A DNA stretch of 64,000 bases from NCBI RefSeq assembly GCF_035222275.1, contig NC_085882.1:1929501-1993500 (forward strand). The letters run 5' to 3'. Position 1 is the first letter of the stretch; every line of letters starts with the position of its first letter. This DNA comes from Podospora bellae-mahoneyi (taxonomy: Eukaryota; Ascomycota; Sordariomycetes; Sordariales; Podosporaceae). The translations under genes were made by a program, and so were the position numbers. Of this stretch, positions 21,290-32,363 are shown piece after piece. The notes under the pieces are model-generated. The model saw only the letters and a program-made list of their open reading frames with translations, made no database searches and was not told the DNA's origin.

Positions 21290-23061
21290 TGCATTTGAGC
21301 CATTGCCATCGTCGACAGGGCCTCAGGCGTTGTGGTGGCTATGGAGCTCCCGCCCCAGCTCCCACGCCTATCACTGACGAGCAAGCTCAAGAGCTTGCTG
21401 GAATCGAAGCCAGGTGGACCGCCAGATCCGTTCAGGAAATCTGCACCGTGCGGCAGTCTGACCGCGCCAACACTTGGAAAGACAGCGGAGCGGCTGCCTT
21501 TCTGTGAGTTCCTACTCTTCCCTGAAATGCCACCCGAAGTTGTCCAACACTTAGCGAAACAGAACCGGCTACCTCAAAACCCAAGACCAAAAGAACTGGC
21601 TCCAACGCATGGATGGCAACACTACCGGGTCCGGCAACCAAGAAGGCGTCAGGGACTGCCGAACCCAAGGAGATAAATGCAAAAACCCCACTCTCACCCT
21701 CTGTCCACCATACACCCCCACGAGGTTCTTTTGAACCCGTCGAGCGTCCTGCAACTTTCACTCGGCACTGGATAACATGCATGAAGCCCTCCAAGACTCC
21801 ACCATCCAAAGCTCCCTTCAGATCGGCCAGATGGTTCGGGATTTCGCTTATGAGTCCTTCAACTTCGAATCCGGCCCAGATGTAGGCATGACTCAGGCTA
21901 TTATCAGCTCCGCCTTTGGAATAATTAGCGGCCTTGCCTCTCCCATAAGGGGTGTAGCTGGCCTCTTTGGCACCTTTGGCTTAACAGGTGCCAGAGCAGC
22001 CAAAGTGGCGACTAAAAAGTCGCCACTTTGGCTGGGTCGACTAACTTGGGAGCGGGAGTGACAAACATGGTCGGGGCAACGCGCCTTGAGGATGAGGAGC
22101 CAGATACAGAGTCAGTGACTGTGGGTGTTGCGACTAGGTTGGCTCAGTTCTTTGCTCTTCACAGAGGCAATCGAAGATATGCGTCTTACAATCTTTAACG
22201 GTGAGGAGAAGCCCAATGGGAAGAGCTTGACCTTTCATGATATTGGGCCGATTGCACCGTTTGAGGAGAATGAGAACACTAATGATATTGGGATTGATCT
22301 TGATGCTAACCCTGATGTGTTACCGCCTCCCCGGTGACGCAGTTCTTTGGGGGTGGGAGGTGGTTGTTGGATGAGGAGGTTGGGCAGACGGAGTTTAACC
22401 AGCGGTTGTGGGAGGTTCTTGGTCTTGTTCTAGGTTCCCTTTAGGGCTTTTTCGTAAGTTTGATTTGCTGACATGCCTATTCCAACAGAAAAAGTTCCTC
22501 ATCCCTGGTCTTTTAGAAGATATCAGGGCCTTCATCATGCGCGACTCCTCCAGCGAAGGCCGAGACCGCTGGTGCAACAAGGCCGGTGCTCTTGATATCG
22601 ACGGTGAATGCTGGTTCATTCTCCGGGCTGACCCCAAGGATCCATACCTCACCCGCGAGACTGAAGATACAGCTATGAACTCGTTTGCTAACTACGATAT
22701 CAATATTGAACACGTCTACTGCAACGATATTGCCTGCCAGGATAAGCTGGGTGATGGCCAGTTTGATGAGTGGAACTCACTCTTCAACAACATGGGGACT
22801 GATTTTCTTCAGGCCCCGCCAATGGATGAAATTGGGTATCCTGAATGCTTCTGGGGTTCGTTGCCTGTGTTCAGTGTGACGGATGCCTCGAGGGAGAACG
22901 CGCTGGCTGCTTTGGCTGTTGAGGCTGCGGCGGATGGGATTTGTGTGTCGACTGCGTTCCCTGGGCCTTTCAAGAGTGATCCTATCAAGGCGCCAGAGTA
23001 CCTTGGGGTGAATGACTGTCCTGTGAGTATCGCTTTCTTTCTTCGCGATGGATGGAACTGA
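21290..23061 (+). pseudogene. Fossil: C-terminal part of a LysM/GH18 chitinase-like secreted protein
   Basis: Scattered plus-strand open stretches match, in order, features of the long non-catalytic C-terminal region of large fungal LysM/GH18 chitinase-like proteins, some of which are annotated as killer-toxin-like. These are ANTWKDSGAAAFL near 21.48 kb, NWLQRMDGNTTG and a Cys-rich TLCPPYTPP segment near 21.6-21.7 kb, an Ala/Gly-rich hydrophobic stretch near 21.9 kb, TQFFGGGRWLLDEEV near 22.35 kb, and a final portion with RDRWCNKAGALDIDGECWF. The LysM and catalytic GH18 parts are absent from the window upstream. It is broken in several places (roughly five or more) and looks old or fast-decaying. 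The family assignment is from memory of the motif order, so it is moderately certain. Confidence 0.5.
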
Positions 23062-23944
23062 CGATGGGGTTGAAAATAGTATATTCGCGGCATATGAGAA
23101 GGTAATAATTTGGGTAGGTAGGTGTTGATCTTTCATGTTCTTCTTCTGTCTCTCGTTTGATTTTGCATTGGCCTACATTATCCTCTTTCGCTTTTACACC
23201 TAACAATAATTCTTCGTCTTCTACACCATGGCTGATCCGAATGCCTGCTGGGAAGACCACGAGAGGTTGCAAATGACAATAATGGTGTCTAGCCACTCTG
23301 ATGGGAAGAGCACGTATAGGGCACTAGCCAAGAGAAATATATGAAGATATCGTCACATTGGAAGGCCGATCCAAGGGTCTGCAGGGTCTTCCAAGATGTG
23401 GACAGACCTGGAAATAGATTCATGCTCGAGGGCAGTGCCGCGTGTTCGACGGCGATCTTTCTTGTTCGTCCCTGCATGTTGCGACCAAGTTTCATAGGTT
23501 TGCTGTTGCATGGAGCTTTGTGCATGGCTCGGTCCGGAGAGGGTGGTGGTTCGGCTGTGTGTGGTGTGGGTGACCAGCAGTGACGTCAGGGGGTATGACA
23601 CAACACAGCTCGCTCCAAGGACCACAAGCAACAAGACAGCTTGTGAAACGCGCCGACCGGGCGCTGCACAACGACAAGCGATGCCTGCAAAGCGAGAGAG
23701 GATGGTTAAAATTTCCTGTTTTCTGGGCAGGATTGGGTCACAGGTAGAAATAATGATATAAGCCAGGTTTTCCCCCTTTTGTCCGCTGCAGCTGGACGGT
23801 TCCATCTTTCCTGTTCACTGGTTCAGCAATATACGAAGCTGCGGTGCCAATAAGCATATCACGATCGATACAACCTGCTGCAAGCAAGTCAATTTACACA
23901 AACATACCTAACCCTTACCCCTATTTCTGATCAACAACGCCGCA
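23062..23944. other. Intergenic stretch, promoter of the SnoaL-like gene
   Basis: Overlapping short frames occur on both strands without family features. A TAGGTAGGT tract lies at 23113-23121. The last 100 bp, rich in C/A with several AACA blocks, form a plausible leader to the ATG at 23945. Confidence 0.5.
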
Positions 23945-24511
23945 ATGCCTACCGTCCTAGGCCTCACCAACGACCAAAAGGAGAAGCCCAAAATTGGCGC
24001 TGCTCAAGCACCCAAGGGCTACCACGACGGCTCTCTCGTCCTTTCGGAGAACAAGAACCAGCGCCTCGATACCATCTCCAAGCGCAACTATGCCGCCGCC
24101 CACGAGATGGAGACTCTTCTTTGGAGAGCCATCTGCGACGACCCAGAGCAGGCCAAGGAGTACATCGCCGATGACTGCGTGATGGTCAACCCTATCTTTC
24201 ACCCCGATCACTCTTCCAAGCCGGTGAACAAGGAGTCGGAGCCGAGTATCAGCGATCTACTGGAGAATGCTGGGAAGTTTACTGGATTCCGGTTCCATGA
24301 CGGAGGCCCGCTTGTGGTCGAGGCGGGGTTGATGGCTGTTTCGACGGTATACAAGTTGAGTTTGTACAAGCAGAGCCGGAAGGGAGGCATCAGGGAGATT
24401 TCGGCGAGTGGAAGCAGCAGTTGGAGGCAGACTGCGGGAGCGGATTGGGTGTTGGTTGCTTGGCATGTTGCTTATGCCGAGGATGAGGACGATGAGGATG
24501 ATGAGGAGTAG
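23945..24511 (+). CDS. SnoaL/NTF2-like fold protein (DUF4440 type)
   Basis: 188 aa, one exon. The N-terminal 50 residues are probably flexible. The core from about residue 50 has the plan of the NTF2-like superfamily. A first helix (AAAHEMETLLWRAICDDPEQ) is followed by YIADDCVMVNPIF, where the substrate-cone hydrophobics lie, then beta strands with GFRFHDGGPLVVEAGLMAVSTVY and WRQTAGADWVLVAWHVAYA at the end. That order (helix, short helix, D-C-V-x-x-N-P, late W...WxxxxxH) is typical of fungal DUF4440-like proteins. Their biochemical role is unknown; some bacterial relatives are polyketide cyclases. The acidic tail (EDEDDEDDEE) is probably disordered. It stands alone, with no operon-like partner. 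Confidence 0.75.
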   Translation: MPTVLGLTNDQKEKPKIGAAQAPKGYHDGSLVLSENKNQRLDTISKRNYAAAHEMETLLWRAICDDPEQAKEYIADDCVMVNPIFHPDHSSKPVNKESEPSISDLLENAGKFTGFRFHDGGPLVVEAGLMAVSTVYKLSLYKQSRKGGIREISASGSSSWRQTAGADWVLVAWHVAYAEDEDDEDDEE

Positions 24512-25403
24512 AGGATGAGTGAGGGTTGAGAGGGTTGTGGGTTTCTTGATTTTCGGTAATTACGGTTTCGATGTATTATATGTAATTGTTGTAATTTTGA
24601 TGAGACTTTGTTGAACCCTACCATGAACGAGAAACATATATGTGGCATTTGAAGAGGCGTTTTACCGACGGGATGCACAGAGACGCGCAAGATTTTGCCA
24701 GCTTGGGTTGTTCAGTGTTGGCTGCCTTGGAGGATGACGAGGCCTTCTCCAACTGCATCAATAACCCTGCTCACAGTTCGCCCCCCGCACTTTGGAGCTC
24801 CCCGTGGCTGGCGTGGCTTTCTTTAACATCGGCACTGAAGAAGTGGGTGGCTGGAGATGACTTTCTGAGAGCATTGCAAAAGGCCACCTACGAATACTTA
24901 TATGTTGAATAGCGGTATTATACACTCCTGGAGTCTTTTTGGTCTGATTTATACACTCGAGGCCTGTGATACTGAGCTGAGTGCCCCTCGGCGGCGCTGT
25001 CACAAGCTCCATCCTTGGCTCAACTCCAATTGCAATGACGCAAGTGGTCGCGACGGTTCTTCCAGCTCCCCGACGACAAGCTTCCCTCGAACGCTGAGCC
25101 CTGCGAACTGGTGTTCAGTTTACTTTATACATCCATCCACAACCGATTCCCTATCGTATATATCAATTCTTCTTGCGCACAAGACCATCCATTTGTTGCC
25201 ACTGCCAACATCGTCTCGCACAACTGAGCGAGGCGCACTTGCTGTGGGACCAGGCTGCCTCTGGATCCCGACTTATCCGTTGATACCCTTCAAGGTTGCC
25301 ATTCACAAAACCACAATATCTTACAGTTCAAGGACACCGAGCGCGTTACTCCCAGTCCTCTCTCGGAAGTCCAGCCACCAACACCGTTCCATCCACCTCC
25401 AAG
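24512..25403. promoter_or_regulatory. Upstream region and leader of the MINDY gene
   Basis: About 890 bp without a supported gene. It includes the 3' end of the SnoaL-like gene and, towards 25.3 kb, a C/A-rich leader. An in-frame ATG at 25296 lies 36 codons before the preferred MINDY start and may be used as an alternative start. Confidence 0.45.
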
Positions 25404-28400
25404 ATGGTTTCTCGAAAACCGCTTCCTCCAAATGCGACATTCGACCCCGCCGTACCATCACATGCTCGATCGCCAGAACCAAAGCCCGAAGCACAACAAG
25501 AATTCGTATTACCGCCCTTTGAATCCACTGGTGGATTCTGGGACGATACCTCGAACAACATAAACCAGAATCAAAACACCGACGCTGCACAAGACATGTC
25601 GAACTCGCACCAGCCAGGCCAGGCTGCTGGCAACTATGCGGGCTTGGAGGAGGAGAATGTCTGGGCTAATAATAATAGCTCTTCCAACCTCGATCGAGTC
25701 CCGACAGTTTTGAGGCCCGGAAGCAGCCATCGAATGGACAACACTGGATCTCTGGGAAAAGTGGCGGAGAGGACAGACGCGGGGTTGGATGTCACACGGG
25801 TGCCGACCATCCTCAGGCCCGCTGGCGGGCCGTCCAGTCGAGAGACCAACCCATTCAAAAGAAAGATACATAACCAGGATGGATCTGCGAATCCTGGGTC
25901 AACATCCTCCACCACTCCTCTCCCAGAATCCCTGACTGGGGCATTTTCAGACCTAGCCGTTGGAGATACGACCAAGAACCCGTGGCAACCAGCGCTTAGC
26001 GACAACAGCGCACTTGGCCAACGGCCGTCATATCAGTTACCAGAGCCGTCGCCAGGGATGGAGGACGGCTGGAAGGGCTCGGAGCCACCGCGCCCATCGA
26101 CATCTACGCCACCCAGGCTCTTGTCACTCCCTTCGGAAGAGGGCTCCGCGGGCTGGGAGAACGAAAGGGACAAGCCCCCTAACATCCAGTTAGGGTTCAC
26201 AGCGGAGGAGGACGAGGTTCTTGGTGATTCCCACGCCTGGGATGACCTTGGCACTGTCAACAAGGGGAATGGTACAGCCACCGTGCCCGCTGTTCCTGAT
26301 AAGGGTGGTTCAGACGACGAGTGGAATTTGATAGACGTGGATCCTCCTCGCTCTAGTCAGCCCAATGTCCAACAAAGTCCCTCTAATTCTAAGCCAAGCC
26401 CACCTCGAAGAAGGGATACATGGGAAGACTTTGATGAAGAAAAGGATACTCCCCAGGCGAGCACCTCACAACAGGTAGCAGCGCCCGTAACGAAAGACCA
26501 ACCGTCGCCTCAGGGGAAAGCTCCTGAACTTCCTGCAAGGACTGAACTTCCACCACGAACAGAGCTTCCTCGACGAACATCAAGCGAGCAACCGCCGCCA
26601 CAACCTCCCCGTCCTGTGGACAAGAACGAAACATACCACATCAAGAACATCAACTGGTTTGATATAACGGCTGCCAAAAACCCGAGATCGACGCCTATTC
26701 TTGTTCAGAATGCCAATGGCCCCTGCCCTCTTGTTGCTCTTGTCAACGCCCTTACACTTACCACGCCGGCCGATAAGAACACGGCGTTGGTTGATACGCT
26801 AAAGACACGAGAACAAGTCAGCCTGGGTTTGCTACTTGATGCTGTGTTCGATGAGTTAATGTCCGAGAGGCGTCTTGATCCAAATGTTCCCCTACCGGAT
26901 ATCACCCAACTTTACAGCTTCCTCCAGGGACTGCACACTGGCATGAACGTCAATCCTCGGTTTATTCCAACAGAGTCTATCTTGCAATCTTTCAAGAGGA
27001 CGTCGCTTACTCACATTCACCCGAGTCAACGCGGCGAGATGTCTATACCTGGAACTTTTGAGCATACCAAGGAAATGACACTGTACTCGACCTTTTCAAT
27101 ACCGCTGATTCACGGCTGGCTGCCTCGTCCGGACGATATAGTTTACCAATCCTTTGCGCGGCAGGCGGCTTCCTATGAAGATGTCCAAAATCTGCTTTTC
27201 CGGGAAGAGGAGCTAGACGATAAACTAAGCAGCAGCCACCACCACGAGGGGTTGACCGAAGAGGAGCAGCAACTGTACCAAGACATTCTTTCGATCAAGT
27301 CGTTTTTGCACAGCTCTGCCACGCAGCTTACCAACTTTGGTTTGGAGGTTATCAAGAAGTCGATGAAGCCAGGATCAGTTGCTATCTTGTTCAGAAACGA
27401 TCATTTCGCCACTCTATACCGACATCCTCAGACGCTGGAGCTTCTCACGCTGGTTACCGATGCAGGATATGCAGGTCACGCCGAGGTTGTGTGGGAATCT
27501 CTCGTCGACACCACCGGCGAAAAGGCCGAGTTCTTTTCAGGAGACTTCCGTGTTGTAGGTGGCGCTTCACATACTTCATCGACGCCCGCTGCTAGAATTC
27601 AAGGGTCTGGCAGCTGGGCTGATGTGGCCTCCAGCTCTGGCAACAGACGAAGCAGAGAACAGGGCCGTGGTGGCCGAAGCAGTTCTAGTGAGGCCCCAAC
27701 CTCGCCAACAACCGAACAAGAGGACCGAGACTTTGCCATGGCGCTTCAACTCCAAGAGGAAGAGGACAACCGTCATCGTCAAGAGGAAGACCGCCGTCGT
27801 AGAGAAGCCAGGTTGTCAGAGCAGTACATTGAACAGCAGGGACGGGCAGCTCAAGCGCATAACAGCCGTGGTGGGGCCGGCTCAGGCCGAGGAGGCAGCC
27901 ACGCTGCATCTCGTAGTACGAGCTCGTTGGGATCCTCGGGTACCGTCAACACCGGCCGTAGGGCCCCAAGCGGAATCCGCGTCACTTCATCCACTCCTAC
28001 AGTAGCTTCCTCGAACAACAGTGCTACGCCCAATCGTCCTCGGCCATCCACGCAAACAGTTAGATCGCTGATTCCGCCTGTTCAGCCGGCGGCCGCGGCG
28101 AATAGAGACCCGGAGGCTGGGTTGGATGATGCTCCTCCTAGTTATGAGCAAGCATCTCAACAGGCGGCGTACGAGCCGCCGACTGGTCATCCGGCACACC
28201 CCGCTAGTAGCCCGACCGCGGCGACGTCACAGCCGGCGTCTACTCCCGGGGGAACGCAAAGGCCAAGTACGGGCGCTTCTCAGCCCCCGCCGAGGGTTAA
28301 TAATGCCCCTAGAACGGGCGGAAGTGCTGGGGGGAGGGCGCCGAGTGGGAGTCATGGGTATCCGGGAGCTGGAGGTGCTGGACCGGGGAGGCAAGGGTTG

Positions 28401-28478
28401 AGACAGGGCGTTCCAGTTGTGCCTGCTAATGGACGGCCTGGGGTGGGAGAGGAGAGGGAGAAGTGTGTGGTGATGTAG
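25404..28478 (+). CDS. miy1: MINDY-family K48-polyubiquitin deubiquitinase
   Basis: 1024 aa from the ATG at 25404 (MVSRKPLPPNATF); an upstream in-frame ATG at 25296 is less likely. Residues 1-400 are Ser/Pro-rich and disordered. Residues about 410-720 are the MINDY-1/2 (FAM63) catalytic domain, starting TYHIKNINWFDITAAK. The catalytic set is visible: Gln435 and Cys441 in LVQNANGPCPLVALVNAL, spaced six residues as in human MINDY-1, and His667 in FRNDHFATLYRH. A motif interacting with ubiquitin follows near residue 780 (RDFAMALQLQEEED), leading into a charged coiled stretch. The tail is Gly/Pro/Ser-rich. The protein ends in CVVM, a classical CaaX box, implying C-terminal prenylation and membrane attachment. 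The family trims long K48-linked chains from the distal end. It is much longer than yeast Miy1, owing to the disordered N- and C-terminal regions. Confidence 0.93.
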   Translation: MVSRKPLPPNATFDPAVPSHARSPEPKPEAQQEFVLPPFESTGGFWDDTSNNINQNQNTDAAQDMSNSHQPGQAAGNYAGLEEENVWANNNSSSNLDRVPTVLRPGSSHRMDNTGSLGKVAERTDAGLDVTRVPTILRPAGGPSSRETNPFKRKIHNQDGSANPGSTSSTTPLPESLTGAFSDLAVGDTTKNPWQPALSDNSALGQRPSYQLPEPSPGMEDGWKGSEPPRPSTSTPPRLLSLPSEEGSAGWENERDKPPNIQLGFTAEEDEVLGDSHAWDDLGTVNKGNGTATVPAVPDKGGSDDEWNLIDVDPPRSSQPNVQQSPSNSKPSPPRRRDTWEDFDEEKDTPQASTSQQVAAPVTKDQPSPQGKAPELPARTELPPRTELPRRTSSEQPPPQPPRPVDKNETYHIKNINWFDITAAKNPRSTPILVQNANGPCPLVALVNALTLTTPADKNTALVDTLKTREQVSLGLLLDAVFDELMSERRLDPNVPLPDITQLYSFLQGLHTGMNVNPRFIPTESILQSFKRTSLTHIHPSQRGEMSIPGTFEHTKEMTLYSTFSIPLIHGWLPRPDDIVYQSFARQAASYEDVQNLLFREEELDDKLSSSHHHEGLTEEEQQLYQDILSIKSFLHSSATQLTNFGLEVIKKSMKPGSVAILFRNDHFATLYRHPQTLELLTLVTDAGYAGHAEVVWESLVDTTGEKAEFFSGDFRVVGGASHTSSTPAARIQGSGSWADVASSSGNRRSREQGRGGRSSSSEAPTSPTTEQEDRDFAMALQLQEEEDNRHRQEEDRRRREARLSEQYIEQQGRAAQAHNSRGGAGSGRGGSHAASRSTSSLGSSGTVNTGRRAPSGIRVTSSTPTVASSNNSATPNRPRPSTQTVRSLIPPVQPAAAANRDPEAGLDDAPPSYEQASQQAAYEPPTGHPAHPASSPTAATSQPASTPGGTQRPSTGASQPPPRVNNAPRTGGSAGGRAPSGSHGYPGAGGAGPGRQGLRQGVPVVPANGRPGVGEEREKCVVM

Positions 28479-29456
28479 AGTGTTTTGTTTCAAGAAGCTG
28501 CTTTCCGCTTTGCTGATGGGCGTGGTATATCGGCTGGGATTTTTGGGATGGGTTCAGATTCATGAGTTGATAAGTTTTGGCGATGGGTATGGTTATAGGG
28601 AGATGAGAGTGGTGATCACAGTACACGAGAAAATACCGAGCTTCATGTGGTGGAGGGTAGATTATTGGGGTAACGGAAAGAGTGGACTCGAGGAAGGGAC
28701 CTTACTATAGTGTATATGACGATGTGGCGCTTTGGATTTTTAGTGGCTCATGTGGTGAAGAGTGTTCGTCTGGAATTATTAGATGCTGTTTGGTGTTGTC
28801 CAATTGTGATGTTTGGAGGTTTGAGGCTGATGAGTGGACACATTAGTTTTGCGTTTTGTGAGTGTTGGTTGAGATTGTTAAGAAAGAACTGCTGGAGAGT
28901 AGCAGATGAGTAGACAAATCCATCATTTACGACATTTTCATGTAAATGGCCACAACAACCAAGTCACACAGAGTACCTGCATGGTTCCGTATGACAAAAA
29001 CCATCGTGATCTGATGTTGGTGTTGAGACGGGATAATTGCCCGCTGGCCAATCAGAGCAACGGAACCCGATGCTTGCACCCCTGCAGATTCTAGTTGCCG
29101 TGGCTGTTGTTGGTGATGAATATTAGGGGAGGTTTTCGCTGACATCATTGGTCGAGACAGGCGTCTGGTAGCGAGATGCAACTGCCTTTGGGAGCTGCCA
29201 AAGAGGGGAACTTGAGCTTAATAGATGGTTACTGTGCCTCTTCTTTTCTGATCCTCCCTCTGATCTTTTTTTTTTTTTTTTGCTTGATTTAAAGAGGTGC
29301 GAAGTGTGGCACAGTAGGAGAGTTACATTGCGGGGAGCTGTCAGCAAAGAAACACCACACCACCACCGCCCGTGATATCTTCACCTCACCTTGAGTTCTC
29401 ACCATTCGACAACACTTTATACGAAACAAACCAGGAAGGAATACAAACCCATCAAA
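28479..29456. promoter_or_regulatory. 3' flank of MINDY gene and promoter of reductase gene
   Basis: No supported gene. A CCAATCAG box lies at 29048-29055, about 400 bp before the next start. A 16-nt T run occupies 29266-29281. The final 80 bp are a C/A-rich leader (ACCACCACCGCC) typical of this genome's 5' UTRs. Confidence 0.5.
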
Positions 29457-30398
29457 ATGGCCACCTCAACATTGGGTCTCATACCAAACTGGTACCCCCC
29501 CACCCGCGAAAACTACGACCTCATCCTCTCCTTGTGGAAGTGGTTCCCTGCCGTACGTTTCCCCCCTCCCTCCCCTCTCCAATCCGCCCCCAACTAACAC
29601 TTCCAGTTCGCCTCCCTCCAATGGGCAACAACCTGGTACGGCATGGGCAAAACCTCCCTCCCCTCCCCGCTCAACCTGCCCGGCCGTCTAGCCTGGCTAA
29701 CAATGGAATCCCCCGGCTTCCTCACCCTCCTCTACACCTTCTTTCGTCTCCCCCCGCAACTTTCCGTCACCGACCTCCCCTGGCAAAACTCCGTTCTCGC
29801 CGGCCTCTTCGTAATCCACTACTCCTACCGCGCCATCCTCTTCCCACTCCTCCAACCATCCATGGCACCAATGCACCTCTCCATCTGGGCCTCGGCCTTC
29901 TCCTTCCAAGTCATCAACGGGCTCATGCTCGGGTCCTGGCTAGGCGGGTACGGACCAACCTCACAAGAAGACTGGGATAACCTCTTGCCGTTTGGAACAC
30001 TGCAGTTCAGCGTTGGCATCGCGATTTTTTACGTGGGGCTGGCGGCGAATTACTATCATGATGATGAGCTGAGGGAGATAAGGAGGAGGGAGAACCATCG
30101 CCAGGATAGGCTGGTTAAAGAAGGCAGGGTGAAGAGGGGGGATGTGAGCAGGCATTATGAGGTTCCCAAGGCGGGCTTGTTCAAGTACATGTTGTATCCG
30201 CATTACTTTGTCGAGTGGGTCGAGTGGTTTGGGTATTGGACTGCGGCGGGGTACGGGTGTGTGCCAGCGAGGTGTTTCTTGTTCAATGAGGTTGCGTCGA
30301 TGTTGCCCAGAGCGGTGAGGGGGAAGGCCTGGTATGTTGAGAAATTCGGGGAGGAGAAGGTGGGCAAGAAGTGGGCGGTTATTCCGGGGGTTTGGTAG
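29457..30398 (+). CDS. Steroid 5-alpha-reductase-like membrane enzyme
   Basis: 3-oxo-5-alpha-steroid 4-dehydrogenase (SRD5A1/2-like) family, integral to the ER membrane and NADPH-dependent. Two exons, 29457-29552 and 29607-30398, give 295 aa. The 54-nt intron has donor GTACGT, branch CTAAC and acceptor TTCCAG; splicing joins WKWFPA to FASLQWATTWYG. The C-terminal catalytic region has the family pattern HYEVPKAGLFKYMLYPHYFVEW, followed by W.GYWTAAG, and ends near a basic short tail. About five or six hydrophobic segments are visible. Length matches the family (about 255-310 aa). Fungi do not make steroid hormones, so the native substrate of such fungal members is unclear; a sterol- or polyprenol-type enone is an inference. 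It is convergent with ski8, 281 bp away. Confidence 0.88.
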
Positions 30399-30679
30399 GA
30401 TCACGAAGGGAAAGGGGGGGAGGAGGTAAGATGGGCGTGAGGGAGGGGGTAGTGGCCAGAGAAAGGAGGATAATGGTTTGGTCGACGAGCTGGAGTTGAG
30501 CTTGGTCCAGAGAATAAGCACACGATGACTTTCACGAGATATGCCATGACATATATCGCCAGGTCAGTGACAACGACGACGTGAATAACTATATCTTGTT
30601 ATCTATCAGAGTGCCTCCCCGACCATCAAGCAAATATATCCTGCTAGCAATGCTCCAAAACACCCCTTTTTAGACTCCT

Positions 30680-31861
30680 TTAAATACCCGTAGCCTCCCG
30701 ATAGAAACTCAAACTCCGACTAGCACCCGCCGCGCAAAACCTATCTCCTTTACCCATCCCAGGCCCAAGCGCACGTTCGGTCGGTGGCAACCAGCGTACA
30801 CACCACAAAGCCTTGTCCGTCTCGCTGTGCGTAGCCACACAAGCCCCCCTTGCAACATCCCAGACCTTGACCTTGCCATCCAGCTGCCCACTGAGGAGGT
30901 AGTCTCCCGTATCGTTCCAGTCGAGTGATGTGATCCACGATGGCCTGTTACCCGGCGCGCTCAAGTTCGCGACGTGCTCTCCATGCTCCATGTCATAGAG
31001 AGCGATGATACCGGCGTTGCCGGCAGCAGCCAGCCTCTTGCAGCCAGGTGAGAAGGCTACGGTTCGTACCGGTTTGGCGAGACCTATCCCTCTGTCAGCT
31101 TTTGTCCCTCAAAACAAAGTGAAAGATGAACCCACCAGAAAGCGAATAAACCATCCTCCCCGCATCATTATTAAAGACATACACCCCCCCATTCTCATGC
31201 CCCGACGCCGTCAACCTCCCATCCCTACTCAAATCCACCGCCATCGCAAAACTGCCCCCTCCCCCGGCAGCTCCTCTCCCACCCCCGGTCTCGTACGTCT
31301 GTATCTTCTCCTTCGCTGTCAAGTCCCAGACGTGGATTCTCCCATCACTAGTGGTGCACGCCAAAAAGTTCTCGTCAGCGCTCAGCGCAATCGCCCAGAC
31401 GTCCCCCTTGCCGTTGTCGGAAACGGTTGGGATCTCCCATTGGAGTTCGTATTCTTTTCTATCGGGCTTCAACCGCCAGATCTTGACATCGCCGCCGAAG
31501 CCGACCGAGGCAAAGATGTTGCCTGTTTGGGGGCCGCGGGCGGTGGTGAGGTGGTGGCAGCCGAGTTTGTGGGCGTTGGGGATGGTTTGGGCAAGGGGGT
31601 AGGTTGGGGCGGTGGTGTCGTGGATGCGGAGGGAGGAGGAGCCTGAGGAGGAGATGAGGCTTGAGGGGGTGGGTGCGAGGGAGAAGATGTCGGCCGGGTG
31701 GGCTGTGAGGAGAACTGGTGTTAGCTATCAAGGAAGATGGCGGGGCGAATTGCGATTGCTCGCCTACCTTGGTCGACCGTGTGGGCGGTAAGATATTGTT
31801 TAGACTGGAGAGTATGTTAGTACGTGATTGACAAACAAGCACGACACGAGAGACATACCAT
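30680..31861 (-). CDS. ski8: Ski8/Rec14 WD40 protein of the Ski complex
   Basis: WD-repeat scaffold of the cytoplasmic Ski2-Ski3-Ski8 complex that feeds mRNA to the exosome; in several fungi it also supports meiotic break formation as Rec14. Four exons on the minus strand (31859-31861, 31768-31804, 31136-31702, 30680-31083) give 336 aa. The first exon consists only of the ATG. The following 54-nt intron has GTATGT, branch ACTAAC and CTCCAG, and the protein then reads MSKQYLTAHTVDQAHPADIFSL, with the histidine pattern of Ski8 N-termini. WD repeats include GDVKIWRL, GRIHVWDL, GVYVFNND, IIALYDMEHGEHV and GKVKVWDV. The C-terminus (FCAAGASRSLSFYREATGI) matches the family. Slightly shorter than yeast Ski8 (397 aa). 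Confidence 0.92.
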
Positions 31862-32363
31862 TGTCACCTATCCATGAAATCATGTGATTTTGAGAAAGGG
31901 TTTTGTTGGAGAGATCAAGAATGGGATCCGATGCGACTTGCTGGCGGTTGAGCAGCTGCCCTGGGAAGGTTTATGGTGGGGTAGCTGTTCTTGGAGACGT
32001 CACTGCGGCAGGCAGTGAGTGGGCTGGAAGGATGCAGCATATAAATCTTGAAATCCACATTGGACTACTACTAGTGATTTTTGGAGTATTCACTTTGAAT
32101 ATGCTATTTTGGTTTGTTTCATTTTCCAGGGCAGTTGTCGATAGCCACCCTTATAGGCACAAGAGCCCTTTAGAATACACGTGCGTGCTGTTGCTTGTCA
32201 CAGCACTACACTGTTAAGTATAGACATATACATGTACGTCCAGGACATTCTCTCCACGTCCTGTCCACAAGCTTGAAGAGTTGGTATTTCCTACGCCTGA
32301 CAACTTCAACACTGACCCCTGACCTCAGCCCAACAGCACCTCCTCCCGTTCTTATTCAGCCAT
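31862..32363. promoter_or_regulatory. ski8 promoter and mrpl32 3' flank
   Basis: About 500 bp with no supported gene, containing the ski8 upstream region and, to the right, the 3' end of the mitochondrial ribosomal protein gene that runs in the same direction. Confidence 0.5.
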
